Shown here one piece after another: positions 8,880 to 16,716 of a DNA stretch of 64,000 nucleotides. Positions within the stretch are counted from its first letter, which is position 1; every line of letters begins with the position of its first letter. The position numbers and the translations under genes were made by a program. Under the pieces are notes generated by a model that saw nothing but the letters and a program-made list of their open reading frames with translations, searched no databases and was not told the DNA's origin. The stretch covers positions 1,860,001 through 1,924,000 of the forward strand of contig NZ_CP029462.1 of NCBI RefSeq assembly GCF_003367905.1. Direction: 5' to 3'. The DNA is from Megasphaera stantonii. GTDB taxonomy: Bacteria; Bacillota; Negativicutes; Veillonellales; Megasphaeraceae.

Positions 8880-9845
8880 ATGGACAGAGTGCTCACACTG
8901 GAATTCGTTCGCGTTACGGAAGCGGCGGCCGTTAAAGCGGGCCGACTCATGGGGAAAGGCAACAAGATGGGAGCAGACCAGCTGGCTGTCGACGGCATGC
9001 ATTCGATCTTGTCGAGCGTGCCTATCGACGGGACCGTCGTCATTGGCGAAGGCGAAATGGACGAAGCACCGATGCTGTATATCGGCGAAAAAGTCGGCGC
9101 CGGCGGCACGCCCGTAGATATTGCCGTCGACCCTCTGGAAGGGACGAATTTAACGGCAAAGGGGCAGGATGGGTCTATCGCCGTTATCGCCATTGCCGGC
9201 AAGGGCAATCTGCTTCACGCGCCGGATATGTATATGGAAAAGCTCTGCGTCGGGCCGCGTGCCAAGGGGCGCATCGACTTGAACAAGCCCGTGCAGGAAA
9301 ACCTGCGCCGCATTGCCGAAGGGCTGGAACGGAGCATTGACGATTTGACCGTCGTCATCCTCGACCGCGAACGGCATCAGGAAATCATCAACGATTGCCG
9401 CGACGCCGGCGCGCGCATCAAGCTCATTACGGACGGCGACGTATCGCCAGCTGTCGACGTAGGTATTGAAGGCTCAGGCGTTCACGTCCTCATGGGAATC
9501 GGCGGCGCGCCGGAAGGCGTACTTGCTGCGGCGGCTCTCAAATGCCTCGGCGGCGATATGCAGGCCCGTCTGATTCCGTATACGGAAGAAGAGCGGAAGC
9601 GGTGCTACGAAATGGGCATCATGGACCTCAATAAGGTCATGACGATTGACGACTTGGTCAAAGGCGACGACTGCATCTTCTCGGCTACGGCCATTACGAA
9701 CACGCCGATGATGCGCGGCGTCCAGTATTTCGGCGGCGGCGCCCGCACCAACTCCGTCGTCATGCGCTATAAGAGCGGCACGATTCGTTTTATCGACACG
9801 TTCCACCGCTTCGACAAGAGCGCGAAATGGAGCATTCACTTGTAA
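8880..9845 (+). CDS. glpX: Fructose-1,6-bisphosphatase, class II
   Basis: 321 aa, hydrolysing fructose-1,6-bisphosphate to fructose-6-phosphate in gluconeogenesis, which matters for an organism growing on lactate or amino acids. Metal- and substrate-binding motifs are visible: VVIGEGEMDEAPM near residue 50 and DIAVDPLEGTN near residue 80, then FGGGARTNS close to the C-terminus. The start was chosen at ATG 8880 because AGGAGG lies 7 nt upstream and the protein then begins MDRVLTLEFVRVTE as in the family; an in-frame ATG at 8787 would add 31 unrelated residues. It is a single gene ended by its own terminator. Confidence 0.95.
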   Translation: MDRVLTLEFVRVTEAAAVKAGRLMGKGNKMGADQLAVDGMHSILSSVPIDGTVVIGEGEMDEAPMLYIGEKVGAGGTPVDIAVDPLEGTNLTAKGQDGSIAVIAIAGKGNLLHAPDMYMEKLCVGPRAKGRIDLNKPVQENLRRIAEGLERSIDDLTVVILDRERHQEIINDCRDAGARIKLITDGDVSPAVDVGIEGSGVHVLMGIGGAPEGVLAAAALKCLGGDMQARLIPYTEEERKRCYEMGIMDLNKVMTIDDLVKGDDCIFSATAITNTPMMRGVQYFGGGARTNSVVMRYKSGTIRFIDTFHRFDKSAKWSIHL

Positions 9846-9865
9846 TTCTGCTCGGCATAACGCGA

Positions 9866-9895
9866 AGGGACTCCTCACAAGGGAGTCTCTTTTTT
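9866..9895 (+). terminator. Intrinsic terminator after glpX
   Basis: AGGGACTCC (9866-9874) pairs with GGAGTCTCT (9882-9890), one G-U pair, then a T run to 9895. Confidence 0.85.
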
Positions 9896-10067
9896 GCAAT
9901 TAGGAAAACTCTTGGTTAGTAGATACTGCTATTGTTCAGGACTAATAGTATATATAAAATAAAAAGTTGTACAGTTACTTGCAGTCGACCCGAACCAAAG
10001 ATACTGTGCAGACAATGCCAAAAGACGCTTTTGAGCTGAAGTATGAAGCGGTGGAATTTTAAATTCG
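9896..10067 (+). other. AT-rich intergenic stretch before mazEF
   Basis: No supportable gene. The segment around 9966-10055 reads like the tail of a decayed coding sequence, but it has stops and no recognisable match. Confidence 0.4.
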
Positions 10068-10096
10068 TTGACGCTCTTCTTCTTGTAGTATATACT
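10068..10096 (+). promoter_or_regulatory. mazEF promoter
   Basis: TTGACG, 17-bp spacer, TATACT. The -10 box lies inside the left half of a repeated GTATATAC operator, so a bound repressor would block RNA polymerase. Confidence 0.8.
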
Positions 10097-10106
10097 ATGT
10101 ATATAC
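10088..10106 (+). promoter_or_regulatory. Probable MazE/MazEF operator
   Basis: GTATATAC-TAT-GTATATAC. Each 8-bp half is itself a palindrome, and the two are 11 bp apart centre to centre, about one helical turn. This suits side-by-side binding of two antitoxin dimers and autoregulation of the pair. Confidence 0.7.
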
Positions 10107-10123
10107 AGAAGGGAGTGAGAGGC

Positions 10124-10366
10124 ATGGCTGTTACGGTAAAAATTCAAAAATGGGGTAACTCTCAAGGCATCCGAATCCCGAAGAATATCATTGATATACT
10201 GGATTGGGATGATACCGAAGTGGTGGAAATGTCTGCGCAGGACGGCAACCTGATCATCAAACCGCACAAGAGGAAGACGATTGAGGAATTGTTTGCTAAT
10301 TATGACGGCACATACGAAAAAGAAACGATCGATTGGGGCGACCCGGTAGGTAAGGAAATATGGTAA
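10124..10366 (+). CDS. mazE: MazE-type antitoxin (AbrB/SpoVT fold)
   Basis: An 80-aa protein that should bind operator DNA through its N-terminal swapped-hairpin fold and neutralise the toxin with its C-terminal tail. The signature VKIQKWGNSQGIRIPKNI at residues 5-22 is typical, and the acidic/aromatic tail (KETIDWGDPVGKEIW) resembles toxin-wrapping tails. ATG 10124 was chosen because an AGGGAGTGAGAGG ribosome site precedes it; an in-frame upstream ATG at 10043 would begin before the promoter. It overlaps mazF by 7 bp, indicating coupled translation. Confidence 0.93.
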   Translation: MAVTVKIQKWGNSQGIRIPKNIIDILDWDDTEVVEMSAQDGNLIIKPHKRKTIEELFANYDGTYEKETIDWGDPVGKEIW

Positions 10367-10692
10367 AACAAGGAACAATTATCAAAGTAAATTTAAATCC
10401 CCGCGCAGGACATGAACAGGCATGGTATCGTCCAGCCGTTGTCGTTAGCAATGACACATTCAACGCAAAGACGAGCATGGTAATTGTTTGCCCTATCACA
10501 AATACGATGAATCATTTCCCTCTGCATGTGCCGCTGGATGAAAGAACGAAAACCACGGGATGTATTTTATGTGAGCATATCCGGGCTCTGGATATAGAGG
10601 CGAGAACCTATCGAGTCATAGAGCAATTACCTGACGATATTTTGCAACAAGTTATTAACATTATATTTGCTGAGATTGATACTCCGGTATAA
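10360..10692 (+). CDS. mazF: MazF endoribonuclease toxin
   Basis: 110 aa, of the PemK/MazF fold: a sequence-specific mRNA interferase released when MazE is degraded. Family marks are the start GTIIKVNLNPRAGHEQAWYRPAVVVSND, with the conserved Arg-Pro-Ala-Val after the first loop, and later TTGCILCEHIRALD, where the Thr/Ser and Arg of the active site lie. It follows mazE with a 7-bp overlap and ends at a strong terminator, so the pair forms a self-contained operon. Nothing suggests loss of function. The cleavage sequence cannot be predicted. Confidence 0.94.
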   Translation: MVKQGTIIKVNLNPRAGHEQAWYRPAVVVSNDTFNAKTSMVIVCPITNTMNHFPLHVPLDERTKTTGCILCEHIRALDIEARTYRVIEQLPDDILQQVINIIFAEIDTPV

Positions 10693-10694
10693 AC

Positions 10695-10746
10695 GGGGCT
10701 GTCGCCGAATGAAGAATTATTTCCTCTTCGTGCGGCAGCTCCATTT
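10695..10746 (+). terminator. Intrinsic terminator after mazF
   Basis: GGGGCTGTCGC (10695-10705) pairs with GCGGCAGCTCC (10732-10742) with G-U pairs; an inner GAAGA/TCTTC extends it. ATTTTTA follows. Confidence 0.75.
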
Positions 10747-11045
10747 TTACTTTACAGTAGGGAAAGAAGCGTAACGGTTGTATCAGAAAGGCCGGTCTGG
10801 TACTGGGACGGGCAATCTGCTTCGCACTAAAGACGTATTGCGATATATAACAAATCATTTTATATCAGGTAAATTGATTGTAAGAGCTTTATCTTTTCCC
10901 TGTCCACCTCTTTTAGTTTCGTACCTTTTATGGTACAATGACTTGATAGTAAATAAAATCACAATAGGCAGAGTGCCGCGTCTTTTTAGCTGCCGAAGCA
11001 TCCTGCCTGTCTTATATATCGAATTCTGTTTAGGAGGCACCGGAA
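10747..11045 (+). other. Intergenic region before murA
   Basis: About 300 bp with no gene that I can support. It contains an extended -10 promoter (TGG-TACAAT, 10931-10939; weak -35 TTTTAG at 10911) inside an inverted repeat GTACC-TTTTAT-GGTAC (10921-10936), and the AGGAGG ribosome site at 11032-11037. Confidence 0.55.
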
Positions 11046-12320
11046 TTGGAGAAGCTGGTTATTCATGGTGGAAAGCCCTTAATGGGTACTGTTCGCGTCA
11101 GCGGGGCTAAAAATGCCGTGCTGCCGATTATCGTCGCGTCCATGCTGGGAACGACGAAGAGCACATTGACGGAAATTCCGAAATTAGACGACGTCCATAC
11201 GGTCTGCGACGTCATCGAATCTCTTGGCGTTCATATAGAAAATCCGCAGAAGGGCGTGCTGGAAATCGACGCGTCGAATTTGTCGTCGACGTCGGCGCCG
11301 TACGACCTCGTGCGGCGCATGCGGGCGTCCTTCCTGGTCATGGGGCCTCTGCTGGCTCGCAAAGGCCGGGCGAAGATTTCCCTGCCCGGCGGCTGTTCCA
11401 TCGGCGCCCGGCCTATCGACCTGCATCTGAAGGCCTTCGAGGCGATGGGCGCCGTCATCAACCTGGAAAACGGCGACATCGAAGCGACGGTTCCTAACGG
11501 CCTGAAAGGGGCGCAGATTTACCTCGATTTCCCCAGCGTCGGCGCGACGGAAAACATCCTCATGGCCGCTTCGCTGGCTGAAGGCAAGACCGTTCTGGAA
11601 AACGCGGCGGAAGAGCCGGAAATCGTCGACCTGGCGACCTATCTGAACAGCATGGGGGCCAATATCCGCGGCGCCGGCACGAATGTCATCCGCATCGAAG
11701 GCGTCAAGGAGCTGCGCGGTGCGACGCATTCGGTTATTCCCGACCGCATCGAAGCGGGAACCTTTATGATCGGAGCGGCCATGTCCGGTGGCGACGTGTT
11801 CGTAGAAAATGCCTTGTCGGAGCACTTGAAGCCCGTCGTGGCGAAATTGAAGGAAGTAGGGGCCGAGGTCATCGAGGATATCGACGGCATCCGGGTTATC
11901 GGGCACCTGCCCATGCGCCCTGCCGACGTCAAGACCCTGCCCTATCCCGGCTTCCCGACAGATATGCAGGCCCAGTTCATGGCCTTGGCGACGATTTGCC
12001 AGGGTACGAGCGTCATTACGGAGACGGTCTTTGAAAACCGCTTCATGCACGTCGATGAATTTAAGCGCATGGGGGCGAAAATCCGCATTGAAGGGCGCAG
12101 CGCCATCGTAGAAGGCGTGCCGAAGCTCAAAGGGGCGGCGGTCAACGCGACGGACCTGCGCGCCGGCGCGGCTCTCGTCCTGGCGGGCCTCGTCGCTGAA
12201 GGCGAAACGGAAGTCGGATACTTGTACCATATCGACAGGGGCTACGATAATCTCGTATTGAAATTACAAAGGTTAGGTGCTGATATTGTTCGGGTCAATA
12301 TTGACGAAGAAGAAAACTAA
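11046..12320 (+). CDS. murA: UDP-N-acetylglucosamine 1-carboxyvinyltransferase
   Basis: 424 aa. It transfers enolpyruvate from PEP to UDP-GlcNAc, the first committed step of peptidoglycan synthesis, in the cytoplasm. The flexible active-site loop is [13 protein letters not shown] with the catalytic cysteine at residue 117 (the fosfomycin target), and the conserved lysine is in SGAKNAVLP near residue 22. The start is TTG at 11046, chosen for AGGAGG 8 nt upstream and a family-typical N-terminus. The 3' end overlaps the mreB frame by about 35 bp, so the two are translationally coupled. Confidence 0.97.
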   Translation: MEKLVIHGGKPLMGTVRVSGAKNAVLPIIVASMLGTTKSTLTEIPKLDDVHTVCDVIESLGVHIENPQKGVLEIDASNLSSTSAPYDLVRRMRASFLVMGPLLARKGRAKISLPGGCSIGARPIDLHLKAFEAMGAVINLENGDIEATVPNGLKGAQIYLDFPSVGATENILMAASLAEGKTVLENAAEEPEIVDLATYLNSMGANIRGAGTNVIRIEGVKELRGATHSVIPDRIEAGTFMIGAAMSGGDVFVENALSEHLKPVVAKLKEVGAEVIEDIDGIRVIGHLPMRPADVKTLPYPGFPTDMQAQFMALATICQGTSVITETVFENRFMHVDEFKRMGAKIRIEGRSAIVEGVPKLKGAAVNATDLRAGAALVLAGLVAEGETEVGYLYHIDRGYDNLVLKLQRLGADIVRVNIDEEEN

Positions 12321-13371
12321 GAAAAAAGCCCATTCCGGCCTGGCGCATTCACTGTCCCTGGCAAACTGGCTGGGCAGCGATATCGCCATCGACCTGGGTA
12401 CGACGAATGTCCTCGTCTATGTCAAGCATCAGGGCGTCGTCGTCAACGAGCCGGCGGTCATCGCCGTCGACAAGGCGACGAATCAGGTCATCGCCATCGG
12501 CAGGGAAGCCCAGTCGATGCTGGGGCGGACGCCGCGGCATATTCACGCCTACCATCCGATGCAGAACGGCGTCATCGCCGATTATGACGCGACAGAGTAC
12601 ATGCTGCAGTATTTTATCCGCAAGGCCATCGGCAAGGCGTTGTTTTTCAAGCCCCGGGTCATCATCTGCGTGCCGTCGGGCATTACGAATGTCGAACGGC
12701 GCGCCGTCATGGAAGCGGCCCGCAAGGCCGGGGCCCGCAAGACCGTCGTCATGGAGGAACCTCTGGCGGCGGCTATCGGCGCAGGCCTCGATATTGCCGA
12801 ATCGAACGGCTCCATGGTCATCGATATCGGCGGCGGTACGACGGACGTCGCTATTTTAAGCCTCAGCGGTATCGTCATCAGCGAATCCCTGCGCATCGGC
12901 AGCAATACCTTTGACGAAGCGATTATCCATTATTTGGAAAAGATAAAGCATATTACCATCGGCAGCCGCACGGCGGAAGAGCTGAAAATACTCATCGGCA
13001 CGGCCCTGCCCGACGGCCGCAGCCTTACGGCGGACGTCCGCGGCCGCAGTACGGAAACGGGACTGCCCGTCGTCATGGACATCGATTCCCAGGAAATACG
13101 CCGGGCTCTGGACGAGCCTATACAGCGGATTTTGCGGGCCGTCCTGTCCATTTTGGAAAAGACGCCGCCTGAGCTGGCGGCAGATATTGCCGACCACGGC
13201 ATCGTCCTGACCGGCGGCGGCATGCTCCTCGACGGACTGGACCGCCTCATTTCCCGGACGACGGGCATGGCGGCGTACCTGTGCGATGAGCCGCTGCTGT
13301 GCGTGGCTAACGGAGCCGGCAAGTCGCTCCAGGCCATGAATCAGCTGAAAGATAGTTTTGAAGATATATAA
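12286..13371 (+). CDS. mreB: MreB/Mbl-family actin-like cell shape protein
   Basis: About 361 aa. A bacterial actin that forms membrane-associated filaments guiding cell-wall synthesis. Seen: phosphate-1 loop [15 protein letters not shown], phosphate-2 [16 protein letters not shown] and adenosine motif [16 protein letters not shown] 12286 has AGGTG 6 nt upstream; GTG 12277 is the alternative. Before the usual start there is an unusual basic extension (TKKKTKKK within the first 20 residues, then an amphipathic-looking stretch), which may replace the normal membrane anchor. It lies between murA and two exported proteins. The murA-mbl neighbourhood of Bacillus points to an Mbl-like role, and I cannot tell MreB from Mbl here. 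Confidence 0.93.
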   Translation: MFGSILTKKKTKKKAHSGLAHSLSLANWLGSDIAIDLGTTNVLVYVKHQGVVVNEPAVIAVDKATNQVIAIGREAQSMLGRTPRHIHAYHPMQNGVIADYDATEYMLQYFIRKAIGKALFFKPRVIICVPSGITNVERRAVMEAARKAGARKTVVMEEPLAAAIGAGLDIAESNGSMVIDIGGGTTDVAILSLSGIVISESLRIGSNTFDEAIIHYLEKIKHITIGSRTAEELKILIGTALPDGRSLTADVRGRSTETGLPVVMDIDSQEIRRALDEPIQRILRAVLSILEKTPPELAADIADHGIVLTGGGMLLDGLDRLISRTTGMAAYLCDEPLLCVANGAGKSLQAMNQLKDSFEDI

Positions 13372-13396
13372 ACGTGTATCTAAGGAGGGATTTGAC

Positions 13397-13684
13397 ATGA
13401 AATGGCTGCGTACCCTGATGGTTTCCGCTGCCTTGTGCATGAGCGCCGCGGCGGCCTTTGCCGCCGACGTTTCGTATCCGTCTGTATTAGGCGGAACGGT
13501 CGTTTCCATTACTCCTGCCGGGACGGCAGTGAAGCAGGGCGACGTCCTGCTGACCGTCGATTCCCTGGCCGGCCCTATGCCGGCAGCGCGGGCCGCCTCC
13601 GACGGCATCGTAAAGCAGGTTTTGGTAGCCCCGGGAACGGCTGTCAAGCGGGGAACTGCCGTAATTATTGTGGAAGAGAAATAA
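13397..13684 (+). CDS. Exported small protein with biotin/lipoyl-like fold
   Basis: 95 aa with a clear signal peptide (MKWLRTLMVSAALCMSAAAAFA). The mature part, about 73 residues, has the two-fold pattern of a biotinyl/lipoyl barrel: GTAVKQGDVLLTVDS ... DGIVKQVLVAPGTAVKRG. The modified-lysine hairpin (EAMKM or DK) is replaced by AGPMPAARAA, so it probably carries no cofactor. It lies between mreB and the S55 peptidase, with AAGGAGG 8 nt before the start. It may act in the periplasm as a partner of envelope enzymes; that role is inferred only from position. No family name recognised. Confidence 0.85.
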   Translation: MKWLRTLMVSAALCMSAAAAFAADVSYPSVLGGTVVSITPAGTAVKQGDVLLTVDSLAGPMPAARAASDGIVKQVLVAPGTAVKRGTAVIIVEEK

Positions 13685-13700
13685 GAGGAAAAGAATCTTA

Positions 13701-15695
13701 ATGATACGATTACGCATGCTGCGGCGTCTCGCCGCGCGGACATGTCTGGCTGCCGTCTGCTGCGCCATGTCCCTCACTGCCTTTGCCCAGGACTTCATGA
13801 ACGTCAGCGAAGTGCGCGAAGGCATGACGGGATACGCCAAGACGGTAGTTCACGGCAATACGATAGAAACATTTCCCGTAGAAATATTGGGAGTCATGAA
13901 AAACAGCGGCCCGTCCGGCGATTTGATACTGGCGAAATTTTCCGGACCGCTCATAGAGGAAACGGGCGGCATCGCCCAGGGCATGAGCGGCAGCCCCGTG
14001 TATATCGACGGCAAGCTCGTCGGGGCTATCGCCTACGGCTGGTCCTTTACGAATTCCCGCGTCGGCATGATTACGCCTATCGGCGATATGCTCAAGCTGT
14101 GGAACGTGCCGACGAAGGAAGAAATCCGGCCGTTCAACGCCAGGGAATCGTCGCTGATTCCTATTGCCACACCGCTCATGGTGAGCGGCTTCGACGGCGT
14201 GTCGACCGAATGGATGACGTCCAAGCTGCCTCAGTACAACTTCATGCCCGTCAATACGGCCTCGGCGGCGGCCGACGAATCGCCTGTGCCCTTGGAAGCG
14301 GGCAGCTCCGTAGCCGCGTCGCTGGTCAACGGCGATATGAAGATGGGCGCTATCGGCACGGTGACCTACGTAGACGGCGACAACATCGTCGCCTTCGGCC
14401 ATCCGTTCCTGAAAAAAGGCAGCATGAATTACTTCATGCACAACGCCTATATATTTACCATTGTCAACAATATGTCCAGTTCCTTTAAACTGGGGTCCGT
14501 AGGCGCGGAAATCGGCCGCATTAATCAGGACCGGGGAGCGGGCATTGCCGGCCTGTACGGGCGGCTGACGGCGGGCATCCCCGTGACCATCAATATCCGC
14601 GACACCGATACGGGCGCGAATAACGTCAAGCGGGTCAAGATCATTGAAGACAACGAGCTGACGCCGGTCCTGGCTGCCACGACGGTGTACAACACGGTCA
14701 ACAAGACCATCGACCGCAGCGGCGGCGGCACGGCGACCTTATCCTATACGATCCGGTCGTCTAACGGCCGGGAGAAGGACATCAGCCGTCACAACATGTA
14801 CTACTCTGTCGACAATATCAACGAGAAGAGCATCGACGAGCTGTACAACGTACTGGATATACTCAAGCACAACGAATTCATCGACTATCCCGTACTGGAT
14901 ATTGAGATGAACGTCGATATTACGCAGGCTAAGAAAGAAGCGCGCATCGTCGACGCGACGGCGGCCCCCGTCGTCGTCAGCCCCGGCGACAACGTGTATT
15001 TCCGGGTCAAGCTCCACCCGTACCGCGGCGCCGATGAGGTGAAGACTATGAGCTTTACCGTCCCCAAGGACCAGCCCCTCGGCGATATGGTTCTGGAAAT
15101 CCGCGGCGGCGGCGTGATTCCCCTGCCGTACTTGATTGAAAAGCAGCGCTACAATTTGACTGACGAAATTCTCGAACGGCTGCGCCATTACAAGGATTTT
15201 GCTGATTTGAAGAAGACCATTGAAGGCGAAGACGCTAATAACGATTTGGTTATCGAAATTTTGCAGCAAGGCGTTAGCATGATTGACGACGGCGGCGAAA
15301 AGGTCGTGAAGGAAAAAATCCGCGGCAAAGAACCGCCGGTGCAGAATAAGGATATCGTCAAGCCCGACAAGCGCGGACTGAACGATACGGGCGACAGGGA
15401 AGACGCCAAGTCGTCTATCGCTACGCCTTACATCGTCAAGGGCGACGGGCAGATTACGATTAAGGTCGTATCTCCGGCTGAGCGCGACGCCTTCTTGGCT
15501 AAAAATCATCAGCTCAACGAAGCGAAGGCCGTCATCAGCGAAGAAGCTGACGAAGCTGCGGCGGCCAGCGACGAAGAGGCTGAAGATGAAAAGCCAAGGG
15601 AACATAAGAAAGACGCGCCTCATGGCGGCCAGGACGGCGGCGACGGACAGAAAAACGACGTCTTTCGCCTGGTAGACCTGGCGTCGAGGATGTAA
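13701..15695 (+). CDS. Exported S55 (SpoIVB-type) peptidase domain protein
   Basis: 664 aa with a signal peptide (residues 1-30, ending TAFAQ). Residues ~31-260 form an S55 serine peptidase-like domain: VVHGNTIETFPVEILGV (His51) and GGIAQGMSGSPVYIDGK (candidate nucleophile Ser96), then IVAFGHPFLKKGS near residue 235. The middle is beta-rich and unassigned; the last ~65 residues are low-complexity and charged. SpoIVB is a sporulation signalling protease, but this GMSGSP-first layout also occurs in non-sporulating phyla. ATG 13701 is preferred for AGAGGA upstream; an earlier frame start at 13668 overlaps the previous gene. It is cotranscribed with murA-mreB-13397. Confidence 0.85.
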   Translation: MIRLRMLRRLAARTCLAAVCCAMSLTAFAQDFMNVSEVREGMTGYAKTVVHGNTIETFPVEILGVMKNSGPSGDLILAKFSGPLIEETGGIAQGMSGSPVYIDGKLVGAIAYGWSFTNSRVGMITPIGDMLKLWNVPTKEEIRPFNARESSLIPIATPLMVSGFDGVSTEWMTSKLPQYNFMPVNTASAAADESPVPLEAGSSVAASLVNGDMKMGAIGTVTYVDGDNIVAFGHPFLKKGSMNYFMHNAYIFTIVNNMSSSFKLGSVGAEIGRINQDRGAGIAGLYGRLTAGIPVTINIRDTDTGANNVKRVKIIEDNELTPVLAATTVYNTVNKTIDRSGGGTATLSYTIRSSNGREKDISRHNMYYSVDNINEKSIDELYNVLDILKHNEFIDYPVLDIEMNVDITQAKKEARIVDATAAPVVVSPGDNVYFRVKLHPYRGADEVKTMSFTVPKDQPLGDMVLEIRGGGVIPLPYLIEKQRYNLTDEILERLRHYKDFADLKKTIEGEDANNDLVIEILQQGVSMIDDGGEKVVKEKIRGKEPPVQNKDIVKPDKRGLNDTGDREDAKSSIATPYIVKGDGQITIKVVSPAERDAFLAKNHQLNEAKAVISEEADEAAAASDEEAEDEKPREHKKDAPHGGQDGGDGQKNDVFRLVDLASRM

Positions 15696-15718
15696 TGCCA
15701 ACTCTATAGAGAAAGCTA

Positions 15719-15750
15719 AAAATGGGCAGGCCCGCAGGTCTGCCCATTTT
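15719..15750 (+). terminator. Bidirectional terminator between convergent genes
   Basis: AAAATGGGCAGGCC (15719-15732) and GGTCTGCCCATTTT (15737-15750) form a 14-bp stem with one G-U pair and a CGCA loop. A-rich and T-rich ends suit both the S55 gene and the facing HAD gene. Confidence 0.8.
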
Positions 15751-15770
15751 GTCGTAGTGCCTATAACATG

Positions 15771-16532
15771 TTATATCCAGCCGAATTTGACGCAGGCATG
15801 AAGGATGCCGCCTTTGTCGTTGTCGTCTGTAATATAGTCGGCCCGTTCTTTCAACTCCGCCTTGGCGTTGCCCATGGCGATGGAAAAGAAGGGCTTGCGG
15901 AACATGGAAATGTCGTTCAGCCCGTCACCGAAGACGACGGCGTCTTCGGGCCTGCCGCCGACGCGCTTCAGCATGTTGAGAATGCCCTTTCCCTTATCTG
16001 TCGGCTCGACGAGGTACGTATGGTCTAAGTAGGTCAGGTGCGGAAGGCCCTGCCGGTCCGGCTCGTTTTGTTCGTCTGCCGGCCGGGCGTAAGTAATCTT
16101 ATAGACTGCGTCGAGGCTGTCGATAGCGACGGGGCGCACGACCGTTTTCATGTAGTTCTTCGGGTCGGCACAGGGGTAGTCGGCGTAGGGCGTATAGCGG
16201 CATATCGTGTTGTCCGTCACGACGGCCCAGGGAAGGCGGCGTTCGTCCAGCTCGCGCAGGAGGGCTTTGCACGGCTCCAGGGGCAGCCCTTCCATTTCCA
16301 AGATTTCGCCGTCGAGGGACAGGCTGTTGCCGCCGTCGGATACGACGGCCGGAATGCTGTAGCGGTCGGCAAAATGCTGGGCGTCGCACTGCAGGCGGCC
16401 CGTGGCGATGGAAACGAAATGGCCCCGCCGCCGGAGCTGGCGCAGGCAGTAGGCCGTATCAGCCGGAATGATGCTGGAAATGCTGAGGCCTAAGGTGTTG
16501 TCGATATCGAAAAAGAAATATTTTTTATCCAT
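15771..16532 (-). CDS. HAD superfamily (Cof-type) phosphatase
   Basis: 253 aa, a cytoplasmic Mg-dependent phosphatase acting on small phosphorylated metabolites; the substrate is unknown. Motif I is FFFDIDNTLG (Asp9 and Asp11), motif II IATGRL, and motif III/IV VVFGDGLNDISMF, with the C2B cap inserted between them, as in Cof/YbiV proteins. The ATG at 16532 has AAAGGA 8 nt upstream; the in-frame ATG 14 codons earlier lies over a TATAAT box (16573-16578, reverse strand) and is unlikely. It is divergent from transketolase. Confidence 0.92.
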   Translation of the reverse strand: MDKKYFFFDIDNTLGLSISSIIPADTAYCLRQLRRRGHFVSIATGRLQCDAQHFADRYSIPAVVSDGGNSLSLDGEILEMEGLPLEPCKALLRELDERRLPWAVVTDNTICRYTPYADYPCADPKNYMKTVVRPVAIDSLDAVYKITYARPADEQNEPDRQGLPHLTYLDHTYLVEPTDKGKGILNMLKRVGGRPEDAVVFGDGLNDISMFRKPFFSIAMGNAKAELKERADYITDDNDKGGILHACVKFGWI

Positions 16533-16641
16533 GACAGGTCCTTTCTGATGACAAGATGTCCGTACGGTTTTCATTATACCCTATCCGGCGGAGAACATGA
16601 AGGCGATTCTGCAGCGGTCTCTGTTTTTTGCGAATTGAGGA

Positions 16642-16670
16642 TTGACAGAATCGCCGGGGTTTACCATAAT
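16642..16670 (+). promoter_or_regulatory. Transketolase promoter
   Basis: TTGACA, 17-bp spacer, CATAAT, ending 46 bp before the tkt start codon. Confidence 0.85.
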
Positions 16671-16716
16671 AAAGGTATGTATGTTTATAAGGAATGTATA
16701 AAGGAGAGAGTAAATC

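Noticed and set aside
9950-10060. Possible transposase remnant before mazEF
   Set aside because: A few suggestive residues only, interrupted by stops; no inverted repeat or matching copy found.
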